The position numbers were made by a program, and so were the translations under genes. A stretch of 12,993 nucleotides of DNA, from the NCBI GenBank assembly GCA_903847495.1, contig CAINDT010000110.1, forward strand, positions 1 through 12,993, given 5' to 3'. The DNA comes from an uncultured Actinomycetes bacterium (GTDB taxonomy: Bacteria; Actinomycetota; Thermoleophilia; Gaiellales; F1-60-MAGs149). A model generated the notes under the pieces. The model searched no databases and had not been told where the DNA came from. It was given only the letters and a program-made list of their open reading frames with translations. Positions 1 through 7,260 of this stretch are shown here, piece after piece. Position 1 is the stretch's first letter; each line of letters starts with the position of its first letter.

Positions 1-1058
1 CACCGGCCGTAGATCTCGACGACGAGGTCCTCGGCGAAGCCCGGCAGCATGCCACCGACGTTGGGGACGTTGACCGGATGGATCTCGTCCTTGTCGTTGA
101 AGACCGCGTCCATCACGTCGATCGCGAGCTCGAGCTCGTGGATGCCACCACGGGAGCGCGCCGGGTCGAGCTGCGGATCCTCGGTCTGCGCCTGCTCCTC
201 GTAGTGCTCCCAGTAGCCCGGCGCCCAGGAGAGGATGTCCTCCGCGCGCGACGTGGGCTTCGCCTTCAGCTCCGCTACGACCTCGTCCTCGCAGTAGTAG
301 TACTGGAAGTAGTGCGAGGGGATGGCGTTGAAGGTCGTGGCGATGCGCAGGCGTCGCAGCAGATCGGGCTCCTGCGTCGGGTCGTCCTTCCGCCGCTCCC
401 ACTCCTCGCGCAGGATCGGCATCGCGTCCGCGCCGCGGTAGGTCTGCTCAAAGGCCCACGAGGCATGGTTGAGGCCGACCATCTTCGCGTCGACATCGTC
501 GTAGACGTAGCCGAGGTCGCGCATCAGCTCGCGCGGGTAGACGATCGGTCCCTCACAGAGCGCGACGAGCGGGATGTCGCAGTGCGTCGTCCAGGCCTGG
601 GCCACGAGATTGACGGGATTCGTGTAGTTGAAGACCTTCGCCTTCGGCGCGACGGCGGCGAGATCCTCGGCGACGCCCATCATCACGTTGACGGCACGCA
701 GGCACATGAAGAAGCCACCAGGCCCCTGCGTCTCCTGACCGATCACCCCGTGCTTGAGCGGGATCTTCTCGTCGAGCACGCGGGCCTGGAAGCCACCGGG
801 GCGAAAGCTCGATAGCACGGCGTCGACATCGGTCAGGCCCGCACGGCGATCGGTCGTGGTGGTGACGGTCATGTCGAGCCCGCGCGCCGCGATCATCTTG
901 TCGGCGAGCGTCTTGACGAGGTCGAGGCGCGAGCCCGGCAGATCGATCAGCACGATCTCGGAGCCGTCGAAATCGGCCCCCTGATGGATGAACGACGCCA
1001 TCGTGCCGACGGCACGGGTCGAACCGCCGCCGAGGTACGCCATCTTGATCCGAGCCAT
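1..1058 (-). CDS. Family 4 glycoside hydrolase (alpha-galactosidase / 6-phospho-glucosidase family), 3' end missing
   Basis: NAD- and divalent-metal-dependent glycosidase of family GH4. Known members cleave by transient oxidation at C3 and elimination, not by classical acid/base hydrolysis. The first 352 residues are visible and the C-terminus runs off the left edge; family members are usually about 430-470 aa. Seen in the sequence: an N-terminal dinucleotide-binding GGGST (residues 10-14), an acidic IDL strand end near residue 38, NYTNP at 144-148, the expected metal-ligand cysteine C168 in LCEGP, the expected metal-ligand histidine H198 in GLNHASW, and a Tyr-rich HYFQYYY segment where the catalytic tyrosine is expected. 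The ATG start lies 2 nt after the upstream permease stop, with AAGGAG (plus-strand 1064-1069) as ribosome binding site. It is the last visible gene of the transporter operon, so it probably acts in the cytoplasm on the imported sugar. Oddity: the residue after the metal Cys is Glu, not the Asn, Asp or His of characterised subgroups, so substrate is not assigned. The family call is firm. Confidence 0.92.
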   Translation of the reverse strand, partial: MARIKMAYLGGGSTRAVGTMASFIHQGADFDGSEIVLIDLPGSRLDLVKTLADKMIAARGLDMTVTTTTDRRAGLTDVDAVLSSFRPGGFQARVLDEKIPLKHGVIGQETQGPGGFFMCLRAVNVMMGVAEDLAAVAPKAKVFNYTNPVNLVAQAWTTHCDIPLVALCEGPIVYPRELMRDLGYVYDDVDAKMVGLNHASWAFEQTYRGADAMPILREEWERRKDDPTQEPDLLRRLRIATTFNAIPSHYFQYYYCEDEVVAELKAKPTSRAEDILSWAPGYWEHYEEQAQTEDPQLDPARSRGGIHELELAIDVMDAVFNDKDEIHPVNVPNVGGMLPGFAEDLVVEIYGR

Positions 1059-1060
1059 GC

Positions 1061-1885
1061 CTACTCCTTGACCGCGCCAGCGGTGATCCCGCGGATGAAG
1101 TGCCGCTGGAGCAGCACGTACACGATGATGACGGGCAGGGCCACGATCACGGCGGCCGCGGCCACCGCGGTCGGATCGCCGGCGCGGGTCGCCGTCGCGA
1201 AGAAGCTGAGGCCCAGCGGCGCTGTCTGCTTGTCCGGATCCTGGATCATCACGAGCGCAAGCAGGAACTCGTTCCACGTGTACATGAAGATCAGCGCGCT
1301 GAGGGTGAGCAGCGCCGGCTTCGCCTGCGGCAGGAGCACGCGGACGAGGATCGTGAAGCTGCCGGCGCCATCGACGCGCGCCGCCTCGATCAGGCTCTTC
1401 GGTGTCGACCGGAAGAACGCGCGCATCCAGAACGTCCCGAATGGCACGGACAGGCCGATCTGCGGGAGGATCAGCGCCCAGTAGGTGTTCGTCAGGTCGA
1501 ACGCCTGCAGGTCGTAGTAGAGCGGGATCACCGTGGCTTCGTACGGGAAGATCAGCCCCAGCAGGATCACGCCGAAGATGATCGAATCGCCGGGGAAGCG
1601 CATCGTCCCGAACGCGTAGCCCGTGCCGATCGAGAGGACGACCGACACGACGGTCACCGCCACGGCCACGATGAAGCTCGACCACAGGCCGGTCGCGAAG
1701 TTGCCGTCCTCCCACGCCTTCTGGAACGTCTCCAGCGAGAACGTCGTCGGCAGTGCGAAGCCGGTGATCTGGTCGTCCTTCGTGTGCATCGCGAGGCCGA
1801 GAATGCCGAGCACGGGATACAGCGCGAGGATCGAGAACAGACCGAGGACCACGTACGCGGTCCACTGATCGCGGCGGGTGATCAT
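1061..1885 (-). CDS. ABC sugar transporter permease, CUT1 family, second inner-membrane subunit (MalG-like)
   Basis: This 274-aa membrane protein forms half of the carbohydrate importer channel with the permease encoded just upstream. Hydrophobic segments lie near residues 10-32, 68-90, 101-121, 136-156, 190-212 and 240-260, matching the six-helix MalG type. The cytoplasmic EAA loop, which docks on the ATPase, reads EAARVDGAGS from E167 and is followed by a conserved LP. The C-terminus RGITAGAVKE is the hallmark ending of this subfamily. I place the start at the ATG at 1885, which overlaps the preceding stop in an ATGA junction and has GGGGAG six bases upstream. The frame stays open further upstream, but that part is antisense-like shadow of the first permease. 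Translational coupling to the upstream gene is likely. Substrate specificity is set mainly by the binding protein and cannot be read here. Confidence 0.95.
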   Translation of the reverse strand: MITRRDQWTAYVVLGLFSILALYPVLGILGLAMHTKDDQITGFALPTTFSLETFQKAWEDGNFATGLWSSFIVAVAVTVVSVVLSIGTGYAFGTMRFPGDSIIFGVILLGLIFPYEATVIPLYYDLQAFDLTNTYWALILPQIGLSVPFGTFWMRAFFRSTPKSLIEAARVDGAGSFTILVRVLLPQAKPALLTLSALIFMYTWNEFLLALVMIQDPDKQTAPLGLSFFATATRAGDPTAVAAAAVIVALPVIIVYVLLQRHFIRGITAGAVKE

Positions 1886-2814
1886 GCGTGCTCCCCGCGA
1901 TCGCCGATGCGGGTGATCAGCAGTGCCACCGCGAAGATGATCAGCGTCAGCACGACGGCCACCGCGCAGGCCATGCCGACCCGGCCGTAGGAGAAGGCGT
2001 TGAGCACGATCAGAACGCTGGGTACGCGCGTTTCGCCGCCCGGCCCACCCTTGGTCGTGTTGTAGATCAGGTCGAAGGACCGGAGTGCCGTGATCGTGGT
2101 GAGCGTCAGCACGACCGCGAGCTCGTTGCGCAGCTGCGGCAGGGTCACCACGCGCATCTCCTGCCAGACGTTGGCGCCGTCCACGCGGGCGGCGTCGTAC
2201 AGCGATTGCGGGATGCGCTGCATCCCGGCGAGGAACAGCACGAAGGCGAGACCGAAGGTGATCCACGAGCCGACGAAGCCCAGCGCCGGCAGCGCCGTGC
2301 CGAAGTCGCCGAGCCATTGGCGGTCGAGCCCGAACGGCTCGAGCAACTGGTTGAGCGGACCATCAGGCGCGTAGATCCAGACGAAGGCCTGCGCAACCAC
2401 GACGACGGCAACCGTCTGCGGCAGGAAGATCATCGTGCGGAAGGCCGTCAGGCCGCGCGGCTTGGCGCGCTGCAGCACGAGGATCAGCAGGAGCGCGATC
2501 AGCACCGCGACCCCCGAGTAGTAGAGGATCAGCTTGATCGAGTGGACGAACGAGCCGCGGATCTCCTCGTCACTCAGCAGTTCGCGGTAGTTGGCGAGGC
2601 CGATCCAATGCCCGAGCGTGATGCCGTCCCACTCGAAGAACGACAGCCACACCGTGTGCAGGAGCGGCAGAAACGTGAACAGCAGATAGAACGCGAGTGC
2701 GGGCAGCAGGAACAGGAACGCCACGTAGCGCGGCTCGCCCGGCGCGCGACGGCGACGGCCGCCCCGGGAAAGAATCCCGGGGCGGCGTCGATCGTTGGTG
2801 GCGTTCGAAGCCAC
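1882..2814 (-). CDS. ABC sugar transporter permease, CUT1 family, first inner-membrane subunit (MalF/UgpA-like)
   Basis: This 310-aa inner-membrane subunit of a carbohydrate ABC importer partners with the MalG-like permease that follows it. After a basic N-terminus (residues 9-30, Arg-rich), hydrophobic helices lie near 31-53, 97-118, 127-148, 177-197, 232-250 and 278-301. The EAA-type loop reads DAARVDGANVWQ from D207, then LP at about 225. The chosen start is GTG at 2814, three bases after the binding-protein stop, with only a weak TAGGG-like ribosome binding site, so coupling is inferred. A perfect GC-rich hairpin (2758-2786) falls inside codons 10-19. If it acts as an mRNA structure it could lower permease output relative to the binding protein. 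A later GTG at codon 31 is possible but would remove the basic N-terminus before helix 1. The family call is firm; the exact start is less certain. Confidence 0.93.
   Translation of the reverse strand: MASNATNDRRRPGILSRGGRRRRAPGEPRYVAFLFLLPALAFYLLFTFLPLLHTVWLSFFEWDGITLGHWIGLANYRELLSDEEIRGSFVHSIKLILYYSGVAVLIALLLILVLQRAKPRGLTAFRTMIFLPQTVAVVVVAQAFVWIYAPDGPLNQLLEPFGLDRQWLGDFGTALPALGFVGSWITFGLAFVLFLAGMQRIPQSLYDAARVDGANVWQEMRVVTLPQLRNELAVVLTLTTITALRSFDLIYNTTKGGPGGETRVPSVLIVLNAFSYGRVGMACAVAVVLTLIIFAVALLITRIGDRGEHA
2758..2786 (-). repeat. Perfect 12-bp inverted repeat (hairpin) inside the first permease gene
   Basis: The arms gccgccccggga (2758-2769) and tcccggggcggc (2775-2786) are exact reverse complements separated by a 5-nt loop. 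The minus-strand transcript would form a 12-bp, almost all-GC stem with loop UUCUU. It lies 28 bases downstream of the permease GTG start. No U-tract follows, so it is not a standard intrinsic terminator. In other ABC importers, such as malE-malF, a structure between the binding-protein and permease genes stabilises the upstream mRNA and produces differential expression. A similar role here is inference. Confidence 0.85.
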
Positions 2815-2817
2815 GCC

Positions 2818-4215
2818 CTACTTGAGGGTGTCGTGGAACTTCTGCCAGTCCGCCTGGATGGTCTTGGCGACCTCCTCGGGCGTGGCCTTGCCGGCGGCGA
2901 GCTTCTGGAACTCGGCGCCCATCGTGTCGTACATGCTCGGCGAGGACCAGTCGAGGAACAGCGTCAGACCGCCGTCCTTGACGAGCTCCTGCCAGCCGGT
3001 GGCGACCTGACCGAGGTACTCATCGCCCTCGGGCTGCGGTGCCGACTGCACGGCCGGGATCTGCACCTGGTCGTACATCAGCTGGGCGGAACCCTCGCCG
3101 TTGATCAGGTGATCGATGAAGGCCGCGGCCACGTCCGGGTACTTCGACTTGGACGAGATGTGCCACGGCAGCGACGTCGAGCCGATCGCGATGTGCTTGC
3201 CGCTGACGCCGGGCGGGCCATTCATGAAGCCCGCGTCCGCGCCGAGCCCCTCCTTGACGACACCGGCCTGCCAGTTGCCGCCCATCAGGAAGGCACCCTG
3301 GCCCTTGGCGAAGGCTGCCGCCGCGTCGTTCTCGTTGACGGCGTTGAAGTCCTCGCCGAACACGCCGGCATTGACCCAGTCCTGGAGCTGCTTCAGCGCC
3401 GCGATGTTCTCGGCGTTGTCGAAGGTCGCACCATCGGCCTGGAAGACCCAGTCGCGGATCGACTGCGGGTTCGTCGAGTTGGCACCCTGGAACATGCCCC
3501 AGGCGTGCACGATGGCGTACCCGTCGAGGTTGCCGATCGTGACGACCGGCTCGTCGGCCGGCAGCGAGTCACGGAGCTTGAGCACCGCGGCCTGGAAGTC
3601 GTCCCACGTGGCGAGCGAGGCGGGATCGATCCCGGCCTCGGCGAGCTTCGCCTTGTTGTAGAAGACGCCCGTCGACTGGCCGAACTGGCCGACGCCATAG
3701 ACGGTGCCCTCACCGAACTTGGAGCCATCATCGGCCCACTCGAACTGCTGGAACGTGTCCGGGGTGTACCAGTCCTTCCAGCCCATCATCTCGAGCTGGT
3801 CGGTGAGCGGCAGGATCAGCTTCGACTTGACGAGCGCGCCGTCGATCTGCCAGCCCTGGTTGCCCTCGGCCACATCAGGAGCGTCATCGCTGGCCATCTG
3901 CAGCGGGATCACCTTGATGTAGTCGGAGAAGCCCTTGAAGTCGATCTCGACCTTGACGTTCGGGTACTTCGCCTCGAACTGGCGGGCCAGCTCCTCGATC
4001 ACCGGCTTCGGGCCGGGATCCTGGTTGTCTGCGGATGCCACCTTCAGCGTGATGTCGCCGTACTTGGCAAACGGATTATCCGCGTCGGCGGCGCTGGTCT
4101 CGACGGTCGCGGCAGACTCCGCAGAACCTCCGCCATCAGACCCTGGCGTCCCTCCGCACGCGGCGATGATCGCGGCGAGCATCGCCACGAGCAGCGCGAG
4201 CATGAACTTCCTCAT
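2818..4215 (-). CDS. Extracellular sugar-binding lipoprotein of an ABC importer (family 1 solute-binding protein)
   Basis: This 465-aa substrate receptor captures a carbohydrate outside the membrane and delivers it to the two permeases encoded downstream. It starts MRKFML with a hydrophobic signal stretch and a lipobox ending IAAC; C20 is the predicted lipidated residue. A Gly/Ser/Ala-rich tether follows to about residue 50. The mature domain begins ITLKVASAD, with the helix EELARQFEAKYPNVKVEI typical of family 1 binding proteins, then DAPDVAEGNQG near 115 and the GVFYNKAKLAEAGIDP signature near 185-200. The C-terminal part contains FAKGQGAFLMGGNW and the TPEEVAKTIQADWQKFHDTLK helix. The ATG at 4215 has a strong GGGAGGAG ribosome binding site six bases away. 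It is the first gene of the minus-strand operon. The length is normal. The ligand cannot be assigned, but clustering with GH4 and sugar-modifying genes points to a glycoside. Confidence 0.95.
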   Translation of the reverse strand: MRKFMLALLVAMLAAIIAACGGTPGSDGGGSAESAATVETSAADADNPFAKYGDITLKVASADNQDPGPKPVIEELARQFEAKYPNVKVEIDFKGFSDYIKVIPLQMASDDAPDVAEGNQGWQIDGALVKSKLILPLTDQLEMMGWKDWYTPDTFQQFEWADDGSKFGEGTVYGVGQFGQSTGVFYNKAKLAEAGIDPASLATWDDFQAAVLKLRDSLPADEPVVTIGNLDGYAIVHAWGMFQGANSTNPQSIRDWVFQADGATFDNAENIAALKQLQDWVNAGVFGEDFNAVNENDAAAAFAKGQGAFLMGGNWQAGVVKEGLGADAGFMNGPPGVSGKHIAIGSTSLPWHISSKSKYPDVAAAFIDHLINGEGSAQLMYDQVQIPAVQSAPQPEGDEYLGQVATGWQELVKDGGLTLFLDWSSPSMYDTMGAEFQKLAAGKATPEEVAKTIQADWQKFHDTLK

Positions 4216-4221
4216 CGATTT

Positions 4222-4230
4222 CTCCTCCCT
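4222..4230 (-). promoter_or_regulatory. Strong Shine-Dalgarno for the sugar-binding lipoprotein
   Basis: On the minus strand this reads AGGGAGGAG, with six bases to the ATG at 4215. It fixes that start. It is among the strongest ribosome binding sites in the window, in keeping with the high abundance usual for binding proteins. Confidence 0.75.
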
Positions 4231-4231
4231 G

Positions 4232-4260
4232 GTGAAATCCTCGGGTGCCGGGAGTATAGG
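4232..4260 (+). promoter_or_regulatory. Weak candidate promoter for the divergent SIS-to-ROK operon
   Basis: GTGAAA (4232-4237) and TATAGG (4255-4260) each match four of six consensus bases and are separated by 17 bp. Transcription would start near 4267, about 50 bases before the ATG at 4320. Its -10 overlaps the minus-strand TATACT. In GC-rich DNA such matches can occur by chance. Confidence 0.2.
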
Positions 4261-4283
4261 GCGCAGCGACGGACTATTTCGAA
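4253..4283 (-). promoter_or_regulatory. Candidate sigma70-like promoter for the transporter operon
   Basis: The minus-strand hexamer TATACT at 4253-4258 matches five of six bases of TATAAT and sits 38 bases upstream of the binding-protein ATG. A clear -35 is lacking. The best nearby element is TTCGAA (4278-4283) at a long 19-bp spacing, and TTCGAA is itself a palindrome that could be an operator half. The placement is reasonable but unproven. Confidence 0.35.
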
Positions 4284-4319
4284 CGCCGTCACTCGGCGCC
4301 CGGTGGTAGCCTCCCCGCG

Positions 4320-5330
4320 ATGCGCACCTCTGGACTGTGGCTGGACGTGCTGGAGCTGCCTGAGGCGCTCCAGCGGACGCTCGATGCGAATGCCGGTGTC
4401 GACGACGCGATCGCCGCCCTGCGCGATCCGTCGGTACGACGCGTGGTGGCCACCGGCAACGGCGCCGCGTACTACGTGGCCTTTGCGATCGCGCTCGCCG
4501 CGCTCGAGTCGCGCCAGGGACCCGAGCTCGTCGCGCTGCCGGCCGGCGTCGTGGCGGATCCCCGCTTCGCCTGGCGCGAGGGCGATCGGCTGCTCGCGAT
4601 CTCCTCCTCCGGCGAGTTCAAGGACGTCGTCCGCGCGATCGAGCAGGGTGCGCCGCGACCCGTGGTCGCGATCACCGCCAACGCCGATTCGACGCTCGGC
4701 CGCCTCGCCGACGCAGTGGCGCTCCAGACCGTCCTGCACCAGCGCGCGATCACCCACACGCAGGCCCTCGCCGGCGCTCTGGCGATCGGTCTCCGCATCT
4801 GGGGTGGCGTGACCGGCGACCGCGAACTGGCCGCCGTACCCGACGATGGTCCGACGGCGCTCGCTACGGCGATCGACGTCGCCGCGGACTGGGCCGAAGG
4901 CGCCTTTGCGGCACCACTCCCCGTCGCAGCGGCCTCGTTCGGCGGCGGGCCGGCCTGGGCTGCTGCCCTCGAGACCGCCCTGCTTCTCAAGGAGATCGCG
5001 CGCATCCCGGCCGAGGGCGCGGAGACCCGTGAGGGGGCCACCAGCGTGATGTACGGTCTCAATCCGCAGCACCTCGTGCTCGCACTCGGAACCGAGGGAG
5101 ATCCCGGCTTCGCCGAGGCCGTCGACGTCTGCGGTGCCACCGGTGCGACGGTGGTGACCGTGCCGGGCGGCACGAACGTCGATCGCCGCTACGCCTTCGC
5201 CACGCTGCTCCCCGCCACGTGCGCCGCGAGTGGCGTGCTGGCCAACCTCGGCGGCCACGACATCGACAACCCGACGTGGACCGATGCGTACTACGCGACG
5301 GCACGCGCAAGCGGGAAGGCCACACCGTGA
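4320..5330 (+). CDS. Double-SIS-domain sugar isomerase/deglycase-like protein (GlmS isomerase-domain / AgaS-like)
   Basis: This 336-aa cytoplasmic protein is built from two SIS (sugar isomerase) domains and lacks a glutaminase domain. Relatives convert or deaminate phosphorylated amino sugars or fructosamines. The first SIS domain (about 35-165) shows RVVATGNGAAYYVA from R41 and ISSSGEFKDVVRAI around 94-106, the phosphosugar-binding Ser loop. The second (about 195-330) shows FGGGPAWAAALETALLLKE (G208 to E225) and AEGAETREG (E232-G239), matching the GlmS-type region that carries the catalytic Glu and substrate loop. The ATG at 4320 is the first good start after the divergent intergenic region; the ribosome binding site is weak (GGTGG). 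It opens the plus-strand operon and its stop overlaps the next start. It probably processes a phosphorylated product of the imported sugar, but the substrate is not deducible. Confidence 0.85.
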   Translation: MRTSGLWLDVLELPEALQRTLDANAGVDDAIAALRDPSVRRVVATGNGAAYYVAFAIALAALESRQGPELVALPAGVVADPRFAWREGDRLLAISSSGEFKDVVRAIEQGAPRPVVAITANADSTLGRLADAVALQTVLHQRAITHTQALAGALAIGLRIWGGVTGDRELAAVPDDGPTALATAIDVAADWAEGAFAAPLPVAAASFGGGPAWAAALETALLLKEIARIPAEGAETREGATSVMYGLNPQHLVLALGTEGDPGFAEAVDVCGATGATVVTVPGGTNVDRRYAFATLLPATCAASGVLANLGGHDIDNPTWTDAYYATARASGKATP

Positions 5331-6424
5331 TCGACATCGGCATCATCGGACTCGGCAACGTCTGGGAGGGGCCCTACCGCACGGAGCTCGCACCATTGAT
5401 CCGCGACGGCGCCGTGCGGGTGGTCGCCGTGTGCGACACCGATGCCGACAAGCGGGCGTTCGCGCTCGAGCAGTACCCCGGAGCCGCGGAGTTCGCGGAC
5501 GCGGAGGCAGTCATTGCGCATCCCGACGTCGAGATCGTGCTGATCCTGACGGCGATGCCGGCGCACGGCCCTCTGGCCGAGGCCGCGCTGCTGGCGGGCA
5601 AGCACGTCCTCGTCGAGAAGCCGATGGCCACCGACCTCGAGACCGCGGCGCGCCTCGTCGACCTTGCCGCGACAGCACCCGGGCACCTTGTGCCAGCGCC
5701 GCACGTGATCCTCTCGCCCACCTTCCGCGCCATCCACGCCGACCTGCGTGCCGATCGGATCGGGCGCCCGACGCTGGCCCGTGCCCGCTACGGCTGGGCG
5801 GGGCCCGACTGGGGACAGTGGTTCTACCGCTCCGGCGGCGGCTCGCTGTTCGACCTCGGCGTCTACAACGTCGTATCGCTCTGCGCGCTGCTGGGTTCCG
5901 CCAAGCGGGTGACCGGCATGGTCGGCACCGCGATCCCGGAGCGCATGGTGGAAGGCGAGGCCATGCGCGTCGAGGCCGACGACAACGCGCACGTGCTGAT
6001 CGACTTCGGCGACGCCGCGTACGCCGTGGTCACGACGGGGTTCACGATCCAGAAGTACCACTCCCCCGCCATCGAGCTCTACGGCACACACGGCACCATC
6101 CAGCTGAAGGGCGATGACTGGGCACCGGATGGCTACGAGGTCTGGGAGAACGCGGCCGGCGCCTGGACGGTACATCCCGAATCCAACCCGAGCTGGCGCT
6201 GGACCGCCGGTCTCGCCCATCTCGTCGAGGCGATTGAGACGGGGCGCGAACCCCTGATCCGACCCGAGCATGGCTACCACGCCTTGGAGATCATGCTCGC
6301 GGCGCAGGAGGCAGGCCGGACCGGCATGGCCCAGGACATCCACAGTGCGTTTCCCCCTGTCACGTACGCAGGCTGGGATGCCATCGCACCCGATCGGCGC
6401 GCGCGCCATGATCCACGGAGCTGA
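5327..6424 (+). CDS. Gfo/Idh/MocA-family NAD(P)-dependent oxidoreductase
   Basis: This 365-aa enzyme of the glucose-fructose oxidoreductase / inositol dehydrogenase family oxidises or reduces a sugar hydroxyl/keto group with NAD(P). The Rossmann motif GIIGLGN covers residues 5-11, followed by an acidic strand end in VVAVCDTDADKRA. HVLVEKPMA contains the family E97-K98-P99 with the catalytic lysine. The C-terminal alpha/beta domain includes GGGSLFDLGVYN, with D176 and Y180 where many members carry D and H. I choose the GTG at 5327, overlapping the previous stop as GTGA, because VIDIGIIGLGN starts the Rossmann strand directly; the upstream open frame is antisense to nothing and has no family similarity. 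GGGAAGG about seven bases upstream is a plausible ribosome binding site. A role together with GH4 in keto-sugar handling is attractive but inferred. Confidence 0.92.
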   Translation: MIDIGIIGLGNVWEGPYRTELAPLIRDGAVRVVAVCDTDADKRAFALEQYPGAAEFADAEAVIAHPDVEIVLILTAMPAHGPLAEAALLAGKHVLVEKPMATDLETAARLVDLAATAPGHLVPAPHVILSPTFRAIHADLRADRIGRPTLARARYGWAGPDWGQWFYRSGGGSLFDLGVYNVVSLCALLGSAKRVTGMVGTAIPERMVEGEAMRVEADDNAHVLIDFGDAAYAVVTTGFTIQKYHSPAIELYGTHGTIQLKGDDWAPDGYEVWENAAGAWTVHPESNPSWRWTAGLAHLVEAIETGREPLIRPEHGYHALEIMLAAQEAGRTGMAQDIHSAFPPVTYAGWDAIAPDRRARHDPRS

Positions 6425-6426
6425 CC

Positions 6427-7260
6427 ATGACCAAGTACTCGCCCTCTCCTCGCCCCACGTTCCCCGGCCCGGCACGCATCACGCGCACCGACGTAACCCG
6501 TCACGTCTGGGGCGATGACGAGGCCGGTGAGGTCAACGACTGGATCTACGCGTCGACGGACAAGGTGCACTGCCTCGTGTTCGGCGTCGGCCCGCAGGGC
6601 TCGTACCGCCACTCCGAGGAGTTCCGCACGATCTTCGGGGCCGACGAGTACCTGCACGTCCTTGAGGGCGAGATGATCCTGATGAGTCCGGAGACCGGCC
6701 ATGTCGTGCACGTACCGACCGGGCACGGCGCGTCCTTCGGTCCCGACACGTGGCAGCACGTCTACGCCCATGGTGGCCAGCCGCTGCGCGTGCTCGAGCT
6801 GTTCGCCCCGCCGCCGTCCGCGGGCACGAGCGGCGCGCACGCCCGTACGCGCCCGTATCTCGAGCAGGCGGACTGGCGCTACCAGCGGGACGAAGACCTC
6901 GCGGTCGGTCAGGCGGCGCCCGGGCCCTTCCGCGTGCATGACGGCCGTGACGCCATGCTCCGCTACGAGCCTGGTGTGCTGACCGGTGTCGAGCTGGCCG
7001 CCGAGCACCTCACCGCCGGTTGGATCGAGATCTCGCCGGGCGGCGTCTCCCAGCAGCATGCCCACGGCGGCGACCTGATCCTCTTCGCCCTCACTCCCGG
7101 CACGTACGTCCGCGCCAGCGATGGCGACGGGCAGGTGGTGGCCGAGCTCGGTCCTGAGGACGTCATGTACGTCCCGGCCGGCTCGACCTACGACATCCGC
7201 AACGTCGGCGGCGAGACCTGCCGCCTCGTCTTCGGCGTCGCCCCCTCGTTCCTGCCGTGA
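6427..7260 (+). CDS. Bicupin-domain protein
   Basis: This 277-aa soluble protein has two cupin beta-barrels. Cupin 1 (about 50-130) has GSYRHSEEF (H62, E64, E65), DEYLHVLEGEMIL, then FGPDTWQHVYAHGG (H111, H115). Cupin 2 (about 195-275) has GGVSQQHAHGGDLI with an H211-A-H213 pair, then LGPEDVMYVPAGSTYDIRNVGGE, where the usual last metal-ligand His of cupins is absent. Relatives range from sugar isomerases and epimerases to dioxygenases and non-catalytic sugar binders, so no reaction is assigned. The ATG lies two bases after the preceding stop, with GGAG seven bases upstream. The protein ends in a GTGA overlap with the ROK gene. Its context within a sugar-modifying operon suggests it acts on, or controls, the same carbohydrate. 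Confidence 0.85.
   Translation: MTKYSPSPRPTFPGPARITRTDVTRHVWGDDEAGEVNDWIYASTDKVHCLVFGVGPQGSYRHSEEFRTIFGADEYLHVLEGEMILMSPETGHVVHVPTGHGASFGPDTWQHVYAHGGQPLRVLELFAPPPSAGTSGAHARTRPYLEQADWRYQRDEDLAVGQAAPGPFRVHDGRDAMLRYEPGVLTGVELAAEHLTAGWIEISPGGVSQQHAHGGDLILFALTPGTYVRASDGDGQVVAELGPEDVMYVPAGSTYDIRNVGGETCRLVFGVAPSFLP

Noticed and set aside
2758..2786. Hairpin as an intrinsic transcription terminator
   Set aside because: There is no U-rich tract after the stem in the minus-strand direction, and the operon clearly continues through it.
1888..4812. Very long plus-strand open frame (974 codons) antisense to the permease and binding-protein genes
   Set aside because: It is rich in Arg, His, Asp and Glu with no domain, and mirrors clear ABC transporter genes on the other strand. 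Long antisense frames are common in GC-rich DNA.
5219..5326. N-terminal extension of the oxidoreductase from 5219
   Set aside because: The extension overlaps the SIS gene out of frame and adds Arg-rich residues before the Rossmann strand; the GTGA junction is a better start.
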